DNA from: Oscheius sp. JU75
Taxonomy: Eukaryota > Nematoda > Chromadorea > Rhabditida > Rhabditidae
Assembly (NCBI GenBank): GCA_037178855.1
Contig: JASJZC010000007.1
Location: 9,486,001-9,550,000, forward strand
DNA length: 64,000 bases
Direction: 5' to 3'
Shown here: piece after piece, positions 23,813 through 33,719 of the stretch
How the letters are laid out: each line of letters opens with the position of its first letter
Numbering within the stretch: position 1 is the first letter of the stretch
Notes under the pieces: model-generated
What the model saw: the letters and a program-made list of their open reading frames with translations, nothing else
What the model was told of the DNA's origin: nothing
Database searches by the model: none
Made by a program: the position numbers and the translations under genes

Positions 23813-26800
23813 TTAATCAATCCCAGAGATCGAAGTATTTTTTGTCGAACGGGTCGATAGTTCTCCTGGACAGAAGAGGGACTCCTTACTGATGTCCCCA
23901 GTGTAGGGACGCCAGTTGATTTTTACGTCATAATTGCTGCAAAATACGACTAGGCTGGCTATGTATTTGGCATGTACTGCTGCACGTTCGGCACTTCTGG
24001 AAGGTGTGGATGACCGGCTTCGAGTCCCCCCTAAGTATCCTAAAAGCTTGTTAGTTTCCACGAGTAGATTGTTTGAGGTCCAACCTGTGCTTTATTACTA
24101 GAAGTCGGAATGGAACTTCGAATGTCCTTGTCGGCGTCTGCAAAGGAGTTGTATCTCCATTTAGACTCGGGCATCTCGTCTTTCTTGCCGTCGTTTTGCT
24201 TCATCTCCAGCTTGTAGTTTTCCGTATCGTCCACCTTCCGGTCACTTCCACGGTAGCTTTGGGGAGCTGGTCTTTGACATGGTTAGTTCCAACCAAGTTA
24301 GATAAAAAATGAAATTGGAGGATCTCTTTTCCGTGATCGACCTCAGCGGATTGGTTGCCTCTAAAACGTTTACTATAAAGAAGAAAACAATTTCTAGTTT
24401 ACTTTTCTCCTTTAGCAACAGTTTCTCTGCAGATCCGATGGATAGCACTCTCCAAGTCGCCAAAGATATCTTCACTGAAAATTCCACAAAAGAGCTTATA
24501 AGTCGAACCCAGACATGGTCAGCCAATCAAAGGGTCTTAAACTGCGATAGTTTTGCTATTGATTGGAAAAAAAGATGGGAGAGCTGTTTCTGAAAAACGA
24601 GCGGACCTGAAAAACCACTGCGCCTTCGCCAGCTGTTTTTACAGGTTCTCAATGGGAGCAGATGCGCCCGAGGAAAGACAAATGACCGAGAACGGACTGG
24701 AGTAATGTGACAAAAAAGGGTGATCGGAATTTTCTGTCAGTGACAAAGAGACATGGTCAATGTAACAGAGCGACCGAAGGTGAAATGGGTATAAAATGAA
24801 GTGAAGACTGATGGTCGAGACTTGCTGCTGTTATGAGAATGGTGTGGAGTGGGGTGCTGGCGCTTGGGCCAGCGCTTTATAAGACCAATACCGTGTGGGA
24901 ATGAAGGCGTGGGAAATGAGACCATCAGAGCTGTACCACGTCCAATTCTCGTGAGATCAATGATCACGAATCTTTGTGTAGAACAGAGAAATTTTTTAGA
25001 GACTATGGGACATGTTAGTGTGTAACTAAGCTGAATGCAATAAGCAGTGACGCAGAGTTTGCTATTTTGTCACTTGATAACTTGTAGGTTTAACAAGAAA
25101 ACAGTAACAGAAACCAATTCATTATACCTGGACAAAACCATAAAAGTGGTTATAGGAACTATCAAAGTTACTATTCGCTGGCTTGGGAACGAAGCAAATG
25201 AGGGAAAATTGATAGGAGGAAAGCAGAGTACAATAGGTTAATCAACAGGCAAATCCATATGTATAGTAAAATATCCGACAGAATGAATTGAAACAAAAAT
25301 GCTTTTGGCCAGAACAAACCTCTGAAGAAGCCAAAAATGTCTAAGCGCATACGAATCCTAATGCAGTTTGTTTTGTTTGAAAGTTTGTTAGTCTCCGCGA
25401 GTAACTGATGTAACCTGGAAACCTTCTTTTTGCAGTCCTGAGAGTGGATTCCCTGTCTGCCTATGTCCCTGTTCCGGCATTGGCCTGTTGTAGTAGCCGT
25501 CTTCCAAGGAGTAGCCATTGTCTCCAGGTTGGGCAAAGCGTGAGCTGGTCGTGGATCACCAGTTCCTCCTCCTCCTCTGCTCCTGTGAGCTGGCAGGTGT
25601 CGTTAGAGTTTCAGCTTCTTCCTCATCCTGTCGTCTGTTTCAGTGATTGCTCTACTTCTTCTCTCCTCTACCGGAACCCCGACAAGCTGGTCTTCGACGG
25701 GAGCTTGGTTATCTCATCTGACCATTTCGAAAACAAAGTGGAGGCTCCCACCATTGTTAACGACCCGGACAGAATAGTTGCCTCTGCAATTTTCAATATG
25801 AAGAAAAACAGACTCTATTTTATCTGTTTCGTTCAGGAACTCGCCTAGGTACAAGCAAATAATATTCTCCAAGACGACCGAGGGGTCTTCACTGAAAAAG
25901 GCGTTTGCTTCAAAGAAATATAAAAATTTACGGGACCAAATCGCTCTGCATGATGGAAAAGCGGGAGAGATGCCTGAAACCGATCGTTATGCTATCACGA
26001 ATCTTTGAGAAGAACAGAAATCTTCGGCAAATATTTGTGGGTATGAGACTCCGGGCCACAATTGTATGTAAATACAAAGAACATGCCAGGCAGGCTCATA
26101 AGTATAAGTTACTGTATGAGAAATGAGAGAATGATAAACCCGAGGAACTACTCATTCACTCAGCTTTCCACCCAGGAAGTGTTCTTGTAGCAGAGCAGAC
26201 TGGTGATTTTTTCGAAGTTAATGGGTGCCGCGGAATAAATGTTCTGGTTCCAGCCCTTGAGATAAAGTTCTTAGGTAAGCTTACTGAATTCGGATTGCAT
26301 GGTATTGTCTGAGCAACATACGAGAAGGCTTTTGCGGAGCATTTCGAGCATCCACATCCGGGCGTTCAGAATAGCGTCGGAGATTTGTTTCTTTTTGCAA
26401 AGCTGTTTGTGGAAGTCTCCGATAGAGGCCTCTGGGTTCTTGGCAAAGGAGATCTGTAACAGAAAGCTGATCACAGTCCCTCTGTTTCTGTTTTTCTGGC
26501 TTTATGTTTCTCTGTTTCTCTGATCCTATTCAGGCAAACAGTAGCGCCGGATTAACCGGTCTCCATCTTCTTCTTCCGGTAGATGCTAGAAGTAGAAGAT
26601 GGTAATGCTACGTCCACTCCAACGATCGTGGTATCACCGTTTGTAATCCAGTTTTCGGCTCTAAAAATTTGATTACATTTGTTATAGTTTCAAAAACACA
26701 CGACCAATTATCCGGATTGACCTGGTAGTTGAGTCCTCCCAGCTCTTCATCTTGTTCAAAACATTCTGACATGACATTTTCTTGGAAGGGACGTCGGAGG

Positions 26801-26960
26801 CAATTTTGATTGTCAAATGTTGTGCAGGGATCAGGCCCGCTCGTAGAGCTTCAACAGGCCTGAAACTGGGTGTTTAGAAAGGTAAGTTTTGTGACAAAGA
26901 ATAAACTAAGTCACCCGATGATGCCGAGTCGTCCACAAAGAAAAAGAAAAAGCGTATTTC
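23813..26960 (-). CDS. unresolved multi-exon gene
   Basis: Several - strand stretches behave like exons, but I could not close one model. In transcript order: SGPDPCTTFDNQNCLRRPFQ or the alternative frame PAQHLTIKIASDVPSKK (26850-26720); ENWITNGDTTIVGVDVALPS (26660-26580); a block at 26456-26278 with ISDAILNARMWMLEMLRKS in one frame; EDPSVVLENIICLYLGEFL (about 25890-25830); QPGDNGYSLEDGYYNRPMPE (about 25540-25470), a Gly/Tyr/Pro-rich tail-like piece; and DDTENYKLEMKQNDGKKDE and SKWRYNSFADADKDIRSS (24200-24120). The possible end is near 23815. Splice-like GT...AG pairs of 35-45 bases separate most of them. There may be two genes here. No family was recognised. Confidence 0.35.
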
Positions 26961-27063
26961 TACTGAAACGTCATTCAAATTTACCTTATTGAGACTTGTC
27001 TAGGTTCAAAACCAGGTTTTTTACCTCATGTTCTCGGCATTTCGCTCATTCCCCTCAATGATG

Positions 27064-27146
27064 AATTTTACTTAAGCAGTCAGCTGCTGGCAGACGAGTT
27101 TTCGCCACAATCTCGTCTGCCAGCAGCTGACTGCTTAAGTAAAATT
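27064..27146. repeat. perfect 35-bp inverted repeat (hairpin)
   Basis: The arm at 27064-27098 (AATTTTACTTAAGCAGTCAG and 15 more bases) is the exact reverse complement of 27112-27146. The loop is 13 bases, 27099-27111. A transcript from either strand would fold into an 83-base hairpin without mismatch. It could be the core of a MITE, a source of small RNAs, or the junction of a small inverted duplication. Flanking DNA on both sides is AT-rich and non-coding. Confidence 0.85.
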
Positions 27147-27149
27147 TGC

Positions 27150-28170
27150 TATATCAAACGGGACCAACTTACGTTTCAAAATTGTTCGAAAAACTTCGCA
27201 CAATGAGCCCCCTGAAAATTGCGATTGTTGCAAAGCGTCTTGAGTCTTGTTTTTTAATGCCAAATAAGGCAGATGAATAGCTTTATAAAGAAATTTGTTC
27301 AGATTATTACGGTCAACATAATTGGCATCATCAGTATCTGCTCGTTCGCAGGTTGATGGCAGACGACCGAAGCATACGGGGTCAAAAACTGTTCTTTGCT
27401 AATTTAAAAGTAAGCCAAAACTTTTATAGAAATACACAGCAGACTGCAGGATTCCGTTTTCGGGCTGTTTTTCCGCAAAAAATTTGCATTTTTTCGTTAT
27501 TCGCCATTCAAACCTCTAGCGAGAACTACAGGGTGGCCGATCAGTATTGACGAAAAAATGCGTTTTCTTTCGAAATCTGTCGTGACATGTCAAAGAATTA
27601 ATTACGTATAAATCCTAAATGGTGTGTTTCGAATAGCTTGAACCTAAGGTTCTACATTGTTCCATCAACTATGATGTCTTCGGTATTAAAAAAACGGAAA
27701 GATTTTTCTTTGATGGATTGTCTGGGTCTCTTTTTTGCTATGTTGGACGAATAGAGCACAAAAACTAATGTTAAATCAGCCTATATATAGGCCTTTAAGA
27801 TGTACTGTGCGGACGAGGACTCAATATGAGTAAGCGCGCCAATATTTATCGGCTACCCTGTACGGAGATGGGACAGACAGACAGGCTTTTTAAGTACGGT
27901 CCTGATAATCAGATTCTCTGTGATTTTTACAGCATTCTTACTTTCGATCACGTCTTTCCGATGTATCAGCTTTGTTTCAATCAACTCTCTTCGCACCATT
28001 TGGTACTAAGGCGCTTTACGATAAGAAGTATCTTTGTTCACAAAATCCTAGGAAATCGTTCATTTCAAAGACAGCTCAGACTATCGCCGCCTATATAATC
28101 GGCTAAGTATGTGGTAGCTTAACATCTACTTTACTCTGATCATTTCGTCTTCTGTTTCAATTGTCAATAC
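27150..28170. other. stretch without a supported gene
   Basis: No exon chain was recognised. Several short frames of random composition occur. The promoter of the secreted coiled-coil gene is expected near 28100. Confidence 0.4.
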
Positions 28171-28183
28171 GGCAACATTTAGG

Positions 28184-29948
28184 ATGAAGACCTTCATTTT
28201 TGTCATATTCTTGGTGATTAGCTGCCTAGGTGACGAGATGAACGACCGTGGCACGAATGCAGCCCAGGTTGCAAACGCTGGAATCGCTGCTTCAAAAAAT
28301 CTACAACAAGCAGGCTTAAACTCTGTACCGTATCTGACTTCCAACAGTTACATGTCTCAAGCCTTTTCCGTAATTGGTGGAGTACTTCAATTTTTCCACA
28401 ATGTTAAGAGTAAGTCACTCGAAGTTCTGTTGAAATACTCTTAAGTGCAAAAAGAGCTTAAGTCCTCTCTGGCCGAACTCAACATGAGATTCGATCAGCT
28501 CGAAGACGATTTGAACCAAAGGTTTGATCAGATTGCTGGCTATATCGACCGGAAGCAGTTCGAATCAGTGAATCTTGCGTTCAATTTACTTTCAAAATAC
28601 AATTCAGGACATCACCGATCCTACCACCATTCTTTGGGGTGAACTTCAAGCATACATTCAGTATCCTAACAACATGACCTACGGTAACATACAGTTTGAA
28701 TGCATGAGACAGACCGCCTGGCAGCTTGCTATGGTTTGTATATAGTGCGAAATCAGCGAATTTGATGTTTTCAGAAGCTTCATAACCGTCTTTACGGTCC
28801 AGACAACACTTTGATGACTCAAATCCAGGCCAATGAGTACAGCAATAGCTCTTTTATGGCAACTAAAGACGTTATCATGTTCCGTATTTTCCAACTAGTA
28901 GGTTTTATAAAATTGTATAAACTACGCATGTCCAAAGAAATTGCTTCCAACAGAACTCTCAACATTTAATTGCAAATACCGTAACGGTAACGAAGGCAAT
29001 CATTTGTGCATCTCCTCTCACAGAGTCCCCTGAATTATTCCTTCTTGAGTGATACAGAGTCAGAGCTGAGAGATCTTTTAGATGATGGCCCAATCGTTCT
29101 GTCTTGGAGTGGAACACGGTCCTAATTACAACATTACCGACGATTGGGAACTCTCGAGAATGTACAACATCTATTCAGCTATAGTTAATAACACGATTGA
29201 AGTGAGAGTCAAACAAGAGACTGACTACTTAAAGGTGTCTGGTCCAAGTGTCTTCAGAAGCTGTGTAGGTTCTCGCAGTTACGGTAAACGAAATTTGTTT
29301 AGGTTACCGGAAACGACAAAGGATCTTACGGAAACTACGCTAAATGCATTTATAACAACCTTAGCAACAATTATTCATGGTAAGATCTATCTGTTTGCTC
29401 AGAAACACACCAATCAAGGGACCATTTTGGTGTCATAATGTATAACCAGGGTTGCGATCAAGTTGGATTTGATGAGAATATTAGCTACAGCGGTCCAAAA
29501 GACACAGGCCAGGGATCCCAACCCTACTCGGTATGGCGGTATAATGATGGAGCAGTCGAAGTCTTGGTCATTCGCTATTGGGCATTAAACGATTTGGGTT
29601 CAAAAAACAGCCAGTACCCTGGATGCATGAAGTATCTTTATGGCGGTACACTTTGTTTATCACATTTATAGAAAAGCTTCTTACGATAACAACGCTGAAA
29701 AATATGCCCGTAACATCAACTGTGGTCAATCTTTTGATATTTTGTCTTTTAATTGGCACTGCGGGAAGGATACGGTTTATTCTGGATTAAGTTCAAATTA
29801 TTTTGTGAATGGATTCACAGACCCAAAAACATCATCAGCAATATCTTCAGCTGTCTGGCCTTATTTCCAACGTCCAACCACGGTTGCTTACGATCTCGGC
29901 TTCTGGGAACGTTCTGTCACCATCTCTTTGATTCCAATTCCGAATTGA
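28184..29948 (+). CDS. uncharacterised secreted protein with coiled coil
   Basis: Exon 1 begins MKTFIFVIFLVISCLGDEM, a signal peptide, then Ala/Asn-rich helix and a hydrophobic SQAFSVIGGVLQFFHNVK. A 37-base intron leads to an amphipathic heptad region, ELKSSLAELNMRFDQLEDDL and NQRFDQIAGYIDRKQFES. Next come DITDPTTILWGELQAYIQYP, KLHNRLYGPDNTLMTQIQAN, and a less certain join near 29000-29270. The C-terminal half is rich in Asn/Tyr/Gly: VTGNDKGSYGNYAKCIYNNL, WDHFGVIMYNQGCDQVGFDE and CGKDTVYSGLSSNYFVNGF. It ends VTISLIPIPN with TGA at 29948. I do not recognise the family. A helical N-terminus containing one hydrophobic hairpin-like segment plus a beta-rich C-terminus recalls secreted pore-forming or lectin-like nematode proteins, but this is only a structural analogy. 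Confidence 0.72.
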
Positions 29949-30504
29949 CAGATGACTTCCGAACAGTTGGACGAATAAAAATTGAAACATTGGAAATTTC
30001 CTTTAGTCTGAGATTTTGTGAGTGTCGTGGTCAGCAAAACAGATTGATTCACAGCATCTGTTGACAATATGTCTGACGTAGCTATCGAAATTATCACTGT
30101 TCCAAGGGGACTGTAACTCTGTCTCTTTATTCGGCACCACAAACAAACTGGCATGCTGAGTCATGTAAAGAAATAAAGGGATCAAGTAAGAAGAGACACA
30201 ACAGAAGAGTGGGAAGCTTGGCTAGTGCTTGCGGCCCGGGCCGAAAATCACGACCCATGTTGCTCTTTGGAATACAGCTGTTTGGGATACAACAAGATCA
30301 CATTTTTTAATTTTGTGGTGATTTGAAATAATGCGGTTTCCGTCACCTTCTTCGCTTAAACTGCTTGAAGGTCCTCCAGAATGGTGACAGTCTCCCAGGC
30401 TACCTCTCAGACGTATAAGATGCAATGACGTATGACCTGAGACAGAGAGACGTGGTGTCTATTGTAAAATGAGATTATTCAGTTCAATACTTTATTGAGA
30501 CTAT

Positions 30505-30973
30505 CTACAAGTTGTTGCAGTTACGATCGCTGTTGTTGAAGCAGCAGATGCAGTCGACTCCGTTGGTCGAGGGGAAGCCACTGGCACTGGTCTAAAAACA
30601 GAACTTTAATCAAAACCAAGTCTAAACCCACAGTAGGAAGTCCAGCAGCAAGAGCACGAGACTGGCAGCATCCAGAGCAGCGAGTATTGGGGTCAGCGTT
30701 GGCGTCGGTGCATCTGAATAGGTTTGGTCGCAAATTTAAGTTTATATCACCTGGCAGTAGTCTGAGTTCCATCAATTGAAACGGTGAAGCTGGCTTGGCG
30801 GGAGCAGGCTGAAAGTTAGGATTGTCAAAATTGTTAGCATACATACAGAATCCGCAGGTGAGAGAGTTGGCATTCTGAGGAGGACGAGCCGGCTGTCCGG
30901 GACGGAAACCGCCGAACTGAGCGGCTGCGACGGCAGCCAGAGCGAGGAGGACGACAACGGAGGTAGAAGACAT
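30505..30973 (-). CDS. small Cys-rich secreted protein
   Basis: Three exons join in frame. Exon 1 (from 30973) has the signal peptide MSSTSVVVLLALAAVAAA, then QFGGFRPGQPARPPQNANSL and TCGF. The donor is TCT|GTATGT. Exon 2 reads SCSRQASFTVSIDGTQTTAR. Exon 3 reads CTDANADPNTRCSGCCQSRA, and a last small exon TSASGFPSTNGVDCICCFNN then SDRNCNNL with TAG at 30505. The introns are 37-38 bases. Ten or so cysteines include two CC pairs, a pattern that suggests a compact disulphide-bonded extracellular domain. AATAAA on the - strand at 30496-30491 follows closely. I do not know the domain name. Mature length is about 110 residues. Confidence 0.78.
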
Positions 30974-30989
30974 CTTCAGAAGCGACTGA

Positions 30990-32300
30990 TGAAAAGTAAT
31001 GGTCTCGTTCTTTTTATACGGAAGCGATCATTATTGTGGACGTGACTGGGCAGGGACAGGCACAACATTGGCGACAAAGAAGGACCAACATTAGGACGTT
31101 GAAGAACAACATTTCATTGAGGAAAGACCAAAAAATTGTCGTAATACTCGAACACGCTTCGGAGTAGAAAAGACTTGAGATGCACTAAGATTTCAAGTTT
31201 CTCCTGTTACGGGTCTTTTCATAAACAAATTATATATGATTTCAAGTTTTCCTTTGTTCCGGTGACACAAGAGGTATATTGATGACTGATACCGCAGTTT
31301 CTCATTTATATTTGGTCAAGTTTCTTGATGAGCTTCCCATATGCTCTAAAAACTTCTACTTCTAGATTCTTGCCTCGGTTGTTTACGTTCCTATCTATGC
31401 TACCTTGAGGTCATTTAAGGCACCATTTACCACAGTGTCTGTGCGCTGACTTGTAGGGACAAAAATGGAATGCCTGAACCCTTCAGATACATACTGTGGA
31501 TAAGGGAGGTGATACAGACGAAATCGCATTTGCCGGGAGTCGAACTGTAACTGATCAAATTATTGGACAAGATAACAACGATAGATATAATGATGCTTTT
31601 TTTTGATTGACAAATACTGTGAATATAAATTCTCTTACAAGCAATTCGCAGCCGTTACAGACTACTAGGAGTACTTGTATGCTCATCTGGACAATCGTGC
31701 ACAACTCGGAGCACTTATACCTTGCTTTGCGAACTAGCATAACGCATTCCTTATAACTTATACTGTTTTTAGATGGTTTAGCAGGCTGCTTTACACACGG
31801 TAGTCTACTCTGAACACCTAAAGGAAACTGCTTGTAAGAAGGAACTCTTTCTTCTCACTACCCATCCCCGGAAGAAGATGTCGATTTGACCAGTGATAAC
31901 TGTTCTTGTATAATACAATTCAAGGATGCCCGAATAGCTGTCCCGTGCAAGCAATACGCCTGTTTGAAATGTGATTTTTGTTTTACAATCAAACGTACAG
32001 CTGAACACCCAATTCAACTTTCTCACACTTAATGCTTATTTCCCAGTATTTGCCTATATTCTTTCAAGAATGATGTAGATTTGCAATACCGCCCGAAAGT
32101 GGGAATTGACGTCAGTGATAACATTTCAACTTTTGGTTCCAATTCGGTTAAAAGTTGTAGCTTTAGTCGATTTTCGTGGATCTCGAGACTGGATGATACA
32201 GCTGACAGTTTAAGCAGTTCAATGCAAATGCGTGTCATCTTCCCCGTTTTCTATCAAACTTAGATTCAAGCCTGCCTTCTGGTCAACGTCCTCTTCTGTT
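30990..32300. other. stretch with weak coding hints only
   Basis: Upstream DNA of the Cys-rich gene. On -, pieces such as TKITFQTGVLLARDSYSGIL (about 31970-31915) and EIHENRLKLQLLTELEPKVE (about 32180) look protein-like, but no start, splice chain or family could be found. They could be exons of one small gene or chance. Confidence 0.3.
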
Positions 32301-32312
32301 TCACGTCTCCTC

Positions 32313-32435
32313 TTGTTAACTGTTTCTGTGCCTCATATTTTTCCAATCTATCCATTCGAAAAAAAGCTGCTCACTTAAGGTTATGTTTCTGGAAAAAAAC
32401 GAGCAAACCTAAAGAGCCACAGAAACAGTTAACAA
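32313..32435. repeat. inverted repeat, 18-bp perfect arms
   Basis: The arm at 32313-32330 (TTGTTAACTGTTTCTGTG) is the exact reverse complement of 32418-32435. The element is 123 bases long overall. The interior is A/T-rich with no coding sequence. The size suits a short MITE. It lies 80 bases downstream of the stop of the neuropeptide gene. Confidence 0.65.
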
Positions 32436-32514
32436 TACTAACTTTTTGAAACATGCTATGTCTCTTCCTGAAAGCTTATTGTTCAACATTTATTCATAGA
32501 GCAACAGTACGGGA

Positions 32515-32775
32515 TCATCGTCCCCAAATAGGGCCGATTTGTTGCCATTTGTTGGTGAATCGCTTCATGTTCCTGGGCCATCTTTCGAAAAGAGCTGCCT
32601 CATTCACGGGTTCCATGCTTTCCATCAACTCGGAGAGAATTCTACATTTCTTTTTATTAGGGGAATAAAAATGGAGAAACTACCTATCATTGACGTCCTC
32701 TTCCGTATACGCACAAGCTACAAAGTTGTGAAGAAGTACCAAAGTCAGGATGAGCAGATAGAACTTGGTCATCAT
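32515..32775 (-). CDS. single-copy W(X6)W-amide (MIP/allatostatin-B-like) neuropeptide precursor
   Basis: Exon 1 (32775-32684) encodes MMTKFYLLILTLVLLHNFVA, then CAYTEEDVND, a good signal peptide and an acidic spacer. The intron is 42 bases (AG|GTAGTT...ATGTAG). Exon 2 (32641-32515) continues in phase: RILSELMESMEPVNEAALFE, RWPRNM, the dibasic site KR, then FTNKWQQIGPIWGR and TGA. The C-terminus therefore has every mark of a processed peptide: a dibasic KR cleavage site, the sequence FTNKWQQIGPIW, a Gly that would become the amide, and a final Arg for carboxypeptidase removal. Two Trp separated by exactly six residues before the amide Gly is the W(X6)W-amide signature of myoinhibitory peptide/allatostatin B (NLP-38/MIP-1 in C. 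elegans). Whole precursor is 72 residues. Most MIP precursors carry several copies; here only one is seen. Confidence 0.8.
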
Positions 32776-33540
32776 CCTGGAAAACGGAGAACAGTTTGAG
32801 AATTTTGAGAGGAGCAGGGATAGGAGAGAGCGAGTACAAGGAGAATACTTGAGAGAGGGATTATTCTCTTTTTTACGATCACCCTCTGTCGTCATAATTT
32901 GGAAAAGAGGAAGAAGAGTAGCGCCAGTCATCCGTCCTGACCTTCATTCTTAATTATTGACCTCAGGAGGGGACCACCCAATGTGATTCAGACGTCCTGA
33001 CGCAGAAATGGCCACCTAATCTGCTCATTGCTAGCTAGGGGATGTAGAGAAGAGAGGGAACAAATTGTGACCAGCTCGACAAGTGGGGAATGACTAAGAA
33101 ACGAGGTTGTGTAACTGACACAAAGTTCTTGGGGAAAGGTTCGTCATAGTACCGGAACGTTGGCAAACAGGTGCGAGACGAGACGAGAGAGAGAGGCAGA
33201 CCTCCATGATGATAGACGAGTCTAATTGGTGCCTACTGGTTTCAAAGCAAAAAGTAGAATGCCTCTTTTCTATTCTTATGTCCGGCCAGCCTTGACGCAG
33301 GTGATACTGATCATTGTTGCATTAGGTACTGAGACAGAGAGAGATACTTGCGAAATCTGGCTGCCGGAAATGGCACCTGGTTTCAGGGATCTCACAACAT
33401 TTTGGAAAATGTTCTCCAGTACGTTTCTAGGTTAATTAAAGAAACTAGACAAGGATTTGATGTCTAGCATACTGTATATTAAAGAGACCACAATTTTTAA
33501 GCAGCAGTAGCAATTTTTGATATGTTCAGAAGATGCATAG

Positions 33541-33713
33541 TTGTGAACGACTAGGATAGATTTTCGATTACTCAGACCGTTGATAATAGCTTTAAACAAC
33601 TTCACAAGATATACGTTGAACTTGATGGGTTGACGAAACTGAATCATTGTAATTTTAGGACGACAGATACTTGTAGTGAAAAAAAAAAAAAAATCTATCC
33701 TAGTCGTTCACAA
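33541..33713. mobile_element. MITE-like element with 24-bp terminal inverted repeats
   Basis: The arm at 33541-33564 (TTGTGAACGACTAGGATAGA then TTTT) is the perfect reverse complement of 33690-33713. The 173-base unit has no coding capacity, and a run of A's sits just inside the right arm. This is the size and form of a miniature inverted-repeat transposon. I could not assign a target duplication with certainty. Confidence 0.65.
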
Positions 33714-33719
33714 ATGCGT

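Noticed and set aside
25444-25848. 134-codon open frame on +
   Set aside because: The opposite strand has Gly/Tyr/Pro-rich protein-like text and splice sites; the + frame is Ser-rich and fits an antisense shadow.
31525-31545. B-box-like GTTCGACTC on the - strand
   Set aside because: No A-box at the right distance and no paired acceptor stem.
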